DNA of 11,190 nt, taken from UBA6115 sp964534515. Lineage in GTDB: Bacteria; Bacillota; Clostridia; Christensenellales; Aristaeellaceae. The translations under genes and the position numbers were made by a program. Position 1 is the first letter of the stretch. Each line of letters begins with the position of its first letter. The notes beneath the pieces were generated by a model. That model made no database searches. It saw only the letters and a list, made by a program, of their open reading frames with translations, and was not told the DNA's origin. The stretch is taken from assembly GCA_964534515.1 (NCBI GenBank), contig CAZHPW010000078.1, positions 1 to 11,190 on the forward strand, written 5' to 3'. Shown here in pieces: positions 1 to 5,126 of the stretch.

Positions 1-49
1 TGCCGATGTTGACGTGCGGCTTGTTGCGCTCAAACTTCTGTTTTGCCAT
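1..49 (-). CDS. tuf: Elongation factor Tu, N-terminal fragment (runs off the window)
   Basis: Only the first 16 codons are visible on the minus strand, reading MAKQKFERNKPHVNIG, which is the nearly invariant N-terminus of bacterial EF-Tu just before the first GTP-binding segment. EF-Tu is the cytoplasmic GTPase that delivers aminoacyl-tRNA to the ribosomal A site. The ATG is supported by an AGGAGG ribosome binding site (minus strand, bases 61-66) 11 bases upstream. The gene lies downstream of a tRNA-Gly gene in the same orientation, with about 100 bases of GC-rich structured leader and no obvious terminator, so it is probably co-transcribed with the tRNA. The short fragment cannot exclude a second tuf copy elsewhere, but the identity is very secure. 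Confidence 0.95.
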   Translation of the reverse strand, partial: MAKQKFERNKPHVNIG

Positions 50-94
50 GGTTTCGTTTTCCTCCTGATTTTACGGTTATTCTGCCGGGTAGAA

Positions 95-145
95 GCCGGC
101 TTGCTTTGCCGGGAAACCGGCCTCCTGCCTTGCGGTTAACCGCAA
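95..145 (-). other. Structured tRNA-Gly/tuf intercistronic leader
   Basis: Between the tRNA and tuf lie a perfect 16-bp palindrome, TTGCGGTTAACCGCAA (130-145), a GCCGG/CCGGC hairpin with a 4-base loop (108-121), and a further GCCGGC element (95-100). On the minus-strand transcript these would fold right after the tRNA CCA end. No run of U follows them, so they do not look like terminators. They more likely protect or process the RNA between the tRNA and tuf mRNA. That function is inference. Confidence 0.45.
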
Positions 146-153
146 AGGGCTTG

Positions 154-227
154 TGGAGCGGGTGATGGGAATCGAACCCACGTGATCAGCTTGGGAAGCT
201 GGAGCTCTACCATTGAGCTACACCCGC
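154..227 (-). tRNA. tRNA-Gly, anticodon CCC
   Basis: Read on the minus strand this is a full cloverleaf. The 7-bp acceptor stem GCGGGTG/CACCCGC is followed by discriminator T and an encoded CCA (154-156). The D stem is GCTC/GAGC with an AATGGTA loop. The anticodon stem is CCAGC/GCTGA with loop TTCCCAA. The T arm is GTGGG-TTCGAAT-CCCAT. Counting the 7-base anticodon loop places T at 33 and CCC at 34-36, so it reads GGG codons. The acceptor stem matches Firmicutes glycine tRNAs. The outermost anticodon-stem pair (C27-A43) is a mismatch. It has its own promoter upstream and reads into tuf. Confidence 0.93.
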
Positions 228-232
228 AGAAA

Positions 233-315
233 TCAGAACCTTTACCAGTTTATACAAGCACAGTTTGTTTGTCAACTGTTTTTCTAATAATCCTTTGGTT
301 TTTCAAAGGTTCTGA
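233..315. repeat. 11-bp inverted repeat flanking the tRNA/tuf promoter
   Basis: TCAGAACCTTT (233-243) and AAAGGTTCTGA (305-315) are perfect reverse complements, 61 bp apart, one at the predicted transcription start and the other upstream of the -35. A smaller hairpin CCTTTG/CAAAGG (292-297, 304-309) shares the outer arm. It might be a weak terminator or 3' structure of the rlmB transcript, which ends at 359, but it has no good U tract. The function is unknown. Confidence 0.4.
247..275 (-). promoter_or_regulatory. Promoter for tRNA-Gly and probably tuf
   Basis: The minus strand shows a perfect -35 TTGACA (270-275), a 17-bp spacer and -10 TAAACT (247-252). TATAAA overlaps at 249-254 with a 15-bp spacer. 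The predicted start lies near base 240, about 13 bases before the mature tRNA. A 6-bp inverted repeat ACAGTT/AACTGT (260-265, 274-279) overlaps the -35. It fits vegetative sigma-A. Confidence 0.75.
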
Positions 316-358
316 CGATCTTTTTACCTTGTTTTTCCGGGGTTGAAACTGCTTTGAA

Positions 359-1645
359 CTAAGCGGGATTCCTGGTGCCGTAGACGGCGTACATCAGGAT
401 GCCGGCCGCTACCGAGGCATTTAAGGAATTCATTTCACCCTGCATGGGAATCTTGACCTGCTTGTCACAGATGGAAGCAGTCAATTGGCTGACTCCTTCC
501 CCTTCGCTGCCGATGACCAGCGCACAGGGGCCGTCAAAATGAACCTTGCGGTAATCCTCGCCTTCCATCTGGGCGGCGTAGAACCAAATGCCCTGTTTCT
601 GCAGCGACTTGATGGTTTGGTTCAAGTTGGTCACGCGGGCGACCTTGATGTGTTCCACAGCGCCGGCAGACGCCTTCACGGCAGCCGGGGTCAGACCCAC
701 AGCCCTGTGCATGGGGACAATCACACCATGAACACCGGCACAGGCAGCAGTCCTGATGACGGCGCCCAGGTTATGCGGGTCGGTAATCTGGTCCAGCACA
801 ATGATGAAGGGCGCTTCACCCCTTTGCTTCGCGGTTTCCAGAATATCTTCCACCTGGGAATACTGGTAGGCGGACGCGAAGGCAATCATGCCCTGGTGGT
901 TCTTGGCCAACTGGTCTAAGCGGGTGCGCTCAACGGACTGAATCATGATGCCGGCCTTCTTGGCCAGGCTCACGATTTCCTTGGCGGAGCCGGACAGTTC
1001 GCCTTTGGCAATCATCAGCTTTTCCAGGTCACGGCCGGTTTTGATGGCTTCCCTGATGGGGTTGCGGCCGGTGAGCAGGTTGACCTGGGGCAGGTCTTCC
1101 TCTACACGGTGCAAATCGTCTGTCTGTCCCATGACCTGGTCCTGAACGGGCAGAGCCCTTTCCATTGCAGGTCTGGGCTGCGCGGGACGGCCAAATTGAC
1201 CGGTACGGCTGCCGGGGCCAAAGCGCTGGGATGCGGGTGAGCTGTTGCGCTCAAAAGAAGGCTTACCAAAGCCCGGCTTTCCCCCACGTCCCTGAGGACC
1301 TTGATGACGGTCACCAAACTGGGGCTTTGAAGCTCGCTTGGCAAAGCTGTCATACTGGCGGTTGCTGCGGGTCGCGGTTTCGTAACCGTTGTCGCCGGAG
1401 TTGGGGCTGTAAGCCCTGCTCTCCGGGATGGCGTTCTGGGGCGCGCGGCTCTTCCTGGGGCCAAAGCCGGCAGCACCGGTGCCAAAGCGGTTGCTTTGAC
1501 GGCCTTTGTAGCCGGCCTTGTCATCGGAGAACGGTCTGTCACCGCCTCTTTTCTGTTGTCCCTGGCGGGAAGAGAGGCCTTTCCCCTCGTTGTTGTTCTT
1601 GTAGTGGTCCTTGAAGTTTTGTTTACCGGATTTGTTAAATGGCAT
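359..1645 (-). CDS. rlmB: 23S rRNA 2'-O-methyltransferase of the TrmH/RlmB (SPOUT) family with a long disordered N-terminus
   Basis: The 428-residue protein has a SPOUT methyltransferase core at about 186-428. This contains the substrate-binding subdomain (LLTGRNPIREAI onward), motif 1 DQITDPHNLGAVIRTA (285-300, with N292 and R298), motif 2 VIGSEGEGVS (377-386), and motif 3 IPMQGEMNSLNASVAAG (399-415), which form the trefoil-knot SAM site. The family methylates a guanosine ribose in 23S rRNA (G2251 in E. coli). The core matches the usual size of about 240 residues. Residues 1-185 are an extra Gly/Arg/Gln/Ser/Pro-rich tail with six FG dipeptides. The start at 1645 has AAAGG 5 bases upstream and follows mrnC by 48 bases, the gene order seen in Firmicutes. 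RlmB is preferred over other TrmH paralogues because of this context. The exact target nucleotide is inferred. Confidence 0.9.
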   Translation of the reverse strand: MPFNKSGKQNFKDHYKNNNEGKGLSSRQGQQKRGGDRPFSDDKAGYKGRQSNRFGTGAAGFGPRKSRAPQNAIPESRAYSPNSGDNGYETATRSNRQYDSFAKRASKPQFGDRHQGPQGRGGKPGFGKPSFERNSSPASQRFGPGSRTGQFGRPAQPRPAMERALPVQDQVMGQTDDLHRVEEDLPQVNLLTGRNPIREAIKTGRDLEKLMIAKGELSGSAKEIVSLAKKAGIMIQSVERTRLDQLAKNHQGMIAFASAYQYSQVEDILETAKQRGEAPFIIVLDQITDPHNLGAVIRTAACAGVHGVIVPMHRAVGLTPAAVKASAGAVEHIKVARVTNLNQTIKSLQKQGIWFYAAQMEGEDYRKVHFDGPCALVIGSEGEGVSQLTASICDKQVKIPMQGEMNSLNASVAAGILMYAVYGTRNPA

Positions 1646-1650
1646 AGTAA

Positions 1651-1674
1651 CCTTTCGCGGAGTATCTCCTCCGC
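1651..1674 (-). promoter_or_regulatory. rlmB leader hairpin sequestering a second Shine-Dalgarno
   Basis: In the mrnC-rlmB mRNA, GCGGAG (1669-1674) can pair with CTCCGC (1657-1662) around a 6-base loop, burying a GGAGGAG sequence. The less ideal AAAGG (1651-1655) stays exposed 5 bases before the rlmB ATG. The buried GGAGG is about 20 bases from the start, so it may be a decoy or standby site. Pairing is seen directly in the sequence; a regulatory role is inferred. Confidence 0.4.
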
Positions 1675-1693
1675 CTTTATTAATGGAAATCGT

Positions 1694-2092
1694 TTAGTCC
1701 TGGGGATTGTTGTGGAGCAGGTCAAACAGCTCACTCAGGCGCTCATTTTGTCCGCTTAGATACAAGAAGCCAATCAAGGCTTCAAAGCCTGTTGAGGCTG
1801 CGTATTGCGCCAGGGTCGCGCTCTTGGGCGCGGTATGCCTGGAATGCGCGTTTCGGCCTCTGCGGACGATGTCCTGTTCATCCTGGGTCAAGACCGGCTC
1901 CAATGTCTGCAAGGCTTCGGCTTGGGCCACCGCGTTGACTTTTCTGGTGGTTCCCTGATGCAGCTTCTTGACCCCGCCGCCATACGACAAGGCAAAAAGG
2001 CGCATGTTGAGGTTGTAAACAGCATCCCCGATGAAGGCCAATTGCAGCGCGCTGTAGTTCCCGGCTTTCGCCGGGGTCAGAGGTTGGGTCAT
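1694..2092 (-). CDS. mrnC: Mini-ribonuclease 3 (23S rRNA maturation)
   Basis: The 132-residue protein is a stand-alone RNase III catalytic domain without a double-stranded RNA-binding domain, the hallmark of Mini-III. It has the signature LAFIGDAVYNLNMR (18-30) with the likely metal ligand D23, the basic VRRGRNAHSRHTAPK segment (76-90), and GFEALIGFLYLSG (102-114) with the second acidic ligand E104. Mini-III homodimers cleave the 23S rRNA precursor stem near both mature ends. The ATG overlaps the stop of the upstream AraC-type gene in an ATGA. No good independent ribosome binding site precedes it, which suggests translational coupling. rlmB follows, as in other Firmicutes, but the usual upstream neighbour cysS is absent. 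Confidence 0.92.
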   Translation of the reverse strand: MTQPLTPAKAGNYSALQLAFIGDAVYNLNMRLFALSYGGGVKKLHQGTTRKVNAVAQAEALQTLEPVLTQDEQDIVRRGRNAHSRHTAPKSATLAQYAASTGFEALIGFLYLSGQNERLSELFDLLHNNPQD

Positions 2093-2961
2093 TGCGCCAG
2101 GGTGGTCTTGGTGTAATGAGAGGGGCTCATCCCGACGATATTCTTGAAGGTCTTGGAGAAATGGTAGGGATCTTCCATGCCCACTTCAATCCCGGCCTGG
2201 CGCACGGTTAAGCCTTCTTTTAAAAGGGTCTTGGCGCGCTCCATCTTGCAGAAGAGCTGATAGCTCTGCGGCGGCATGCCGACCTCGGACACAAAGCGCT
2301 TGCGGAAGGTTTCAACCGGCATGCGGCTGAGGTTGGCCATGTCATTGAGCGTGAAGGAATCCTTGTACTGGTTCTTTCTCATCGCGTCAATGACCTTTGA
2401 AATCTCATGGGACAAGACGGCGTCCATTGCGACCGGCTGACCAGAATGAGAAGCCAATAGGCCCCAAAGCAACTGCTGCAGCTGGGCGGATGAAGCTTCC
2501 CTGGCAGAGCCGATGCGGACAATCGCCTGCACGATGTGTTTGCCCAGCTTCAACTGGGAGGGCAAAGCGCCCTGTTTCATCGCGCGGTGCGGCAGCGCGC
2601 CCATCAGCGTCATGAAATCCTGAGCAAGATGGCCGCCAAAGGTCATCCAGATGATGCGCGCTTCCTGTTCAACATGCAAGACATCGTTGACGGAATTGGT
2701 GGGAATCATGCAGCACTCGCGGTTGCGGATGCGCAGGTCATTGGTGCTCAACTGAAATGAGCCGCTCTGGCACATGATCAGCAGCCAGTTCTCCTGGCTC
2801 TTGAGGGCATAATCCCCCTCGGTCAGCATGGCGGATCCGGCAGAAGCTATCCATAAACCGCTTGAAGCGGCAAGGGCGTCAGGCGTGTGCGTGCCTTCTA
2901 CGGAAACAGGCAGTTTGTCCGGGGAATGCTGGGAACTTTGGAACAAAACGGAATTGGGCAT
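2089..2961 (-). CDS. AraC-family transcriptional regulator
   Basis: A 290-residue protein. Residues 186-290 form the double helix-turn-helix of AraC/XylS regulators: first HTH around FTLNDMANLSRMPVETFRKR (203-222) and second around VRQAGIEVGMEDPYHFSKTF (253-272), followed by the typical VGMSPSHY. The N-terminal 180 residues resemble a beta-rich effector domain (MLTEGDYALKSQENWLLIM, IPTNSVNDVLHV), as in sugar-sensing members, but the ligand is unknown. I chose the ATG at 2961 because AAGGAGG (2967-2973) lies 5 bases upstream; a longer reading frame to 3027 runs through the promoter. The 3' end overlaps mrnC by 4 bases, tying a conditional regulator to rRNA processing genes. Its targets cannot be read from the sequence. 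Confidence 0.88.
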   Translation of the reverse strand: MPNSVLFQSSQHSPDKLPVSVEGTHTPDALAASSGLWIASAGSAMLTEGDYALKSQENWLLIMCQSGSFQLSTNDLRIRNRECCMIPTNSVNDVLHVEQEARIIWMTFGGHLAQDFMTLMGALPHRAMKQGALPSQLKLGKHIVQAIVRIGSAREASSAQLQQLLWGLLASHSGQPVAMDAVLSHEISKVIDAMRKNQYKDSFTLNDMANLSRMPVETFRKRFVSEVGMPPQSYQLFCKMERAKTLLKEGLTVRQAGIEVGMEDPYHFSKTFKNIVGMSPSHYTKTTLAQ

Positions 2962-2989
2962 ACGTACCTCCTTGAAACAGTCCTTGCGT

Positions 2990-3018
2990 AATATATCAAC
3001 CAATTTGAACATTGTCAA
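2990..3018 (-). promoter_or_regulatory. Promoter of the AraC regulator-mrnC-rlmB transcript
   Basis: The minus strand has a perfect -35 TTGACA (3013-3018), a 17-bp spacer, and -10 TATATT (2990-2995), 5 of 6 to consensus. The predicted start is near 2983, giving a leader of about 20 bases before the AraC ATG. An internal TTGA/TCAA dyad covers the -35 and spacer. No other clear promoter is seen before mrnC or rlmB, so this one may serve all three genes. Confidence 0.8.
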
Positions 3019-3055
3019 TATAGTCATCCGTTTTTTACATTCTCAGCTTGTTTGA

Positions 3056-3084
3056 TTGTTTAATTGGTCACTTTGGGATATAAT
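3056..3084 (+). promoter_or_regulatory. Promoter of the XerS-like recombinase gene
   Basis: Consensus -10 TATAAT (3079-3084) is preceded after 17 bp by a weak -35, TTGTTT (3056-3061). It is divergent from the AraC promoter, with about 37 bp between the -35 boxes. The placement leaves a leader of roughly 20 bases before the TTG start at 3113. Confidence 0.65.
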
Positions 3085-3112
3085 CAAGCAAAAAGAAGAA
3101 CAGGAGTTTGCC

Positions 3113-4216
3113 TTGAAACGGATTGCCTTTCACCATACAACCGCGGAAAAAGCCATGGCAAAGCTCAGGGAAATCCAGCTTAAGTTACCCAGGTTGTGCA
3201 CGGACTACTTCCGCTCCATTTCGCAAACCACAAGCGCATTGACCAGACAGGCGTACGCGTATGACCTGCGGCTTTTCTTCAATTATCTCCATCGTGAAGA
3301 GATGGATTTTGCCGATACCGAGCCCAGGCTGATGGATGAAAACCACATCGCCAAGGTAACCGCCAGGCACATCGAAGGCTTTCAGGACTACCTGCAGTTT
3401 TACTTTAAAGAGTTGGAAGATGAGCGCTCCAGACGTGCCGGCAAAGGGCCATCTGTCAGCATCCAAAACAAAGAATTGGGCATCATGCGCAAGTTGAGCG
3501 CTGTGCGTTCTTTCTTTGATTTTCTGTTTAAAAATGAACTCATCCCCGCCAACGTAACCACCCTGGTGGCCATGCCCAAGCGCCACAGCAAACCCATCCT
3601 TTATATGGAAAGCGATGAAGTGCAGCGCATGATGGACGCCATCAACCAGGGAATCGGCTTCAGCAAAACCCAGCAGGCTTATTTAAAGAACACACAGAAA
3701 CGGGACATCGCCATCTTGATGATGTTTCTGGGAACCGGCATCCGTGTCAGCGAGCTGGTTGGGCTTGATCTGGACCACATTGATTTCTCCAGGAACTCTT
3801 TTGTGGTGACCAGAAAAGGCGGCAACCAGACTATCCTGTATTTTCCGGACACGGTAGCAGATTGCCTTCGTGCCTACTTTGAAGAGCGCAAAGACATTGA
3901 AAGCCTGCCCGGGCATGAATACGCCCTTTTCCTCTCCCTGCAAAAGCGTAGAATAACCCAAAGGGCGGTTGAGAAGCTGGTTAAAAAATACGCTTTAATC
4001 GGCGCCCCGCTCAAGAAAAAACTAAGCCCGCACAAGTTGCGCAGCACCTTTGGTACCAACCTCTATCAGGAAACAGGCGATATCTATCTGGTTGCAGACA
4101 CCTTGGGACACGCTGACGTCAACACAACCAGAAGGCATTACGCGGCGATGTCCGATGAGAAGAGGCGTGAAGCGGCGCGGAAGATTCAGTTGCCGGACAT
4201 GAATCAATCAGAATAG
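3113..4216 (+). CDS. XerS-like tyrosine recombinase (probable chromosome dimer resolution)
   Basis: A 367-residue phage-integrase-family recombinase. The N-terminal SAM-like DNA-binding domain is at about 20-140 and the catalytic domain at about 165-350. All six catalytic positions are present: R211 (GTGIRVSEL), K235 (VTRKGG), H307 and R310 (SPHKLRSTF), H333 (LGHADVNTT) and nucleophile Y343 (RRHYAA). The KRDIAILMMFLGTGIRVSE and VTRKGGNQ stretches and the whole layout resemble streptococcal XerS, a single recombinase acting at a dif-type site, more than XerC/XerD. I chose TTG at 3113 because CAGGAG lies 6 bases upstream; the longer frame from 3056 starts inside the promoter, and ATG 3155 is a weaker alternative. 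No excisionase, att repeats or phage genes surround it. lexA follows in the same direction with no terminator between. Confidence 0.82.
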   Translation: MKRIAFHHTTAEKAMAKLREIQLKLPRLCTDYFRSISQTTSALTRQAYAYDLRLFFNYLHREEMDFADTEPRLMDENHIAKVTARHIEGFQDYLQFYFKELEDERSRRAGKGPSVSIQNKELGIMRKLSAVRSFFDFLFKNELIPANVTTLVAMPKRHSKPILYMESDEVQRMMDAINQGIGFSKTQQAYLKNTQKRDIAILMMFLGTGIRVSELVGLDLDHIDFSRNSFVVTRKGGNQTILYFPDTVADCLRAYFEERKDIESLPGHEYALFLSLQKRRITQRAVEKLVKKYALIGAPLKKKLSPHKLRSTFGTNLYQETGDIYLVADTLGHADVNTTRRHYAAMSDEKRREAARKIQLPDMNQSE

Positions 4217-4243
4217 CATTGTTATAAAGAAAGAAATTTGCTA

Positions 4244-4272
4244 TTGCAAACATATGTTTGCATTGGTATAAT
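4244..4272 (+). promoter_or_regulatory. lexA promoter
   Basis: -35 TTGCAA (4244-4249), a 17-bp spacer and consensus -10 TATAAT (4267-4272). The LexA palindrome overlaps the -35 and most of the spacer, so repressor binding would block RNA polymerase. The leader before the lexA ATG is about 20 bases. Confidence 0.85.
4246..4261. promoter_or_regulatory. SOS box (LexA operator)
   Basis: GCAAACATATGTTTGC is a perfect 16-bp palindrome within the lexA promoter. It has the spacing of the Gram-positive SOS box (half-sites flanking four central bases, Bacillus consensus GAAC-N4-GTTC) but with AAAC/GTTT half-sites. Its place in the lexA promoter fits negative autoregulation. It is the only clear copy I see in the window. 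Confidence 0.85.
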
Positions 4273-4299
4273 GATGTCATCAAATCTGGAGGAAGCAAG

Positions 4300-4929
4300 A
4301 TGAAACAGGACCAGCTCCAAAACAAAAGAAAGCACGGCGAGACCCAGGCCCTCATCCTGGATTTTATCCGTGAGCAGGTTGCTGAGAACGGCTTCCCTCC
4401 TTCCGTTCGTGAGATATGTGAAGCGGTCGGGCTCAAATCCACCTCCACAGTTCACGGCCACCTCAAGCGCCTGGAGAAACAGGGCATCCTCAAGCGCGAC
4501 TCCATGAAGCCGCGGGCCATGGCGGTTACAGGAAAAGCGGAAAAAGAGAACGAAGTCTTCCGCCTGGTTCCCTTGCTTGGCCCCGTAGCGGCCGGTTCGC
4601 CCATTTTAGCTGAGGAAAGCATATCCGAAATGATTCCCATTCCTGATTTCATGATGCGCGATGGCCAGCACTTTGCCCTGATTGTCAAAGGCGATAGTAT
4701 GATTCAAGCCGGTATTTTTGACGGAGATTACATTGTGGTTAAACAACAGCCCCATGCCAACAACGGTGATATCGTGGTCGCGATGGTCTCAGGCGATGCG
4801 ACTGTCAAAACCTTCTATAAGGAGAAAGGTCACTTCAGACTTCAGCCGGAAAACGACGCGATGAAGCCCATCATCGTCAAGGAAGTAGATATCCTGGGTA
4901 AGGTTGTCTCTGTGTTTCGCTCACTGTAA
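4300..4929 (+). CDS. lexA: LexA repressor (SOS response, self-cleaving)
   Basis: A 209-residue protein of normal LexA length. The winged helix is at 12-75, with PPSVREICEAVGLKSTSTVHG (33-53) holding the recognition helix and KRDSMKPRAM (65-74) ending the wing. The cleavage site is A98-G99 (VAAGSP). The catalytic dyad is S133 (GDSM) and K170 (DATVKTF), inside an S24-type peptidase fold that ends GKVVSVFRSL. The protein represses SOS genes; RecA filaments on single-stranded DNA trigger its self-cleavage. The ATG has GGAGG (4288-4292) 7 bases upstream. It lies 83 bases after the recombinase gene, with its own promoter and SOS box. All key residues are intact, so it should be functional and inducible. 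Confidence 0.97.
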   Translation: MKQDQLQNKRKHGETQALILDFIREQVAENGFPPSVREICEAVGLKSTSTVHGHLKRLEKQGILKRDSMKPRAMAVTGKAEKENEVFRLVPLLGPVAAGSPILAEESISEMIPIPDFMMRDGQHFALIVKGDSMIQAGIFDGDYIVVKQQPHANNGDIVVAMVSGDATVKTFYKEKGHFRLQPENDAMKPIIVKEVDILGKVVSVFRSL

Positions 4930-4949
4930 ACAAATCAAATAACGATTTA

Positions 4950-4986
4950 AAGCCGCCATATCAATTGATAAGGCGGCTTATTTGTA
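4950..4986 (+). terminator. Probable terminator after lexA
   Basis: AAGCCGCC (4950-4957) pairs perfectly with GGCGGCTT (4972-4979). The 14-base loop holds a further palindrome (TATCAATTGATA) that can extend the stem. It starts about 20 bases after the lexA stop. The following ATTTGTACTTT is only modestly U-rich, so efficiency is uncertain. Confidence 0.65.
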
Positions 4987-5126
4987 CTTTGTAATTGATT
5001 AAGGTGGTACGAAACTGGGCACGCTATGGGTTTTGTAATCTACCGCTAGTTAACCAGTTGGTTTGTAATAAGATTATAAATAATACTTTAGTCTTTTATT
5101 ACAACAAAAGGTCTGTATTATCAGGA
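4987..5126. other. Convergent intergenic spacer with an AT-rich inverted repeat
   Basis: This stretch lies between the lexA and DUF2461 3' ends and carries no plausible gene. TTGTAATAA (5063-5071) and TTATTACAA (5096-5104) are perfect 9-bp inverted repeats 24 bases apart. Just upstream is a short AACCA-GT-TGGTT dyad (5052-5063). The larger repeat may end transcripts arriving from the minus strand, though it is AT-only and would be weak. The spacing does not fit a Xer dif site. Confidence 0.35.

Noticed and set aside
1165..1614. A 149-codon plus-strand open frame opposite rlmB
   Set aside because: It is antisense to the Gly/Arg-rich segment, its product is Cys/Arg/Gly-rich with no recognisable domain, and no promoter or ribosome binding site is seen.
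1102..1734. A 210-codon open frame on the minus strand overlapping rlmB and the end of mrnC
   Set aside because: It is a frame-shifted reading of the low-complexity RlmB N-terminus. It has no ribosome binding site, a repetitive Thr/Pro/Ala-rich product, and covers the authentic SPOUT gene.
2962..3027. N-terminal extension of the AraC regulator to an ATG at 3027
   Set aside because: The extension would be translated through the -35 and -10 promoter elements. The ATG at 2961 has a near-perfect ribosome binding site.
3926..4180. Nucleophilic Tyr of the recombinase is 10 residues after the second His, versus 9 in XerD
   Set aside because: A one-residue difference here is common among active tyrosine recombinases (many integrases have it), so it is not evidence of inactivity.
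3056..4216. Recombinase as the integrase of a prophage or integrative element
   Set aside because: There are no flanking direct repeats at a tRNA, no excisionase, relaxase or phage genes, and the tRNA-Gly is about 2.8 kb away with intact housekeeping genes between.
4217..4245. A possible dif-type site next to the XerS-like gene
   Set aside because: I searched upstream (2962-3112) and downstream of the recombinase for paired 11-bp arms around a 6-8 base centre and found none. The only clear palindrome is the LexA box.
5001..5013. AAGGTGGTACG, resembling the conserved T-box antiterminator sequence
   Set aside because: The match stops after about 10 bases, the rest of the T-box leader and a downstream gene in the same direction are absent, and it lies between convergent genes.
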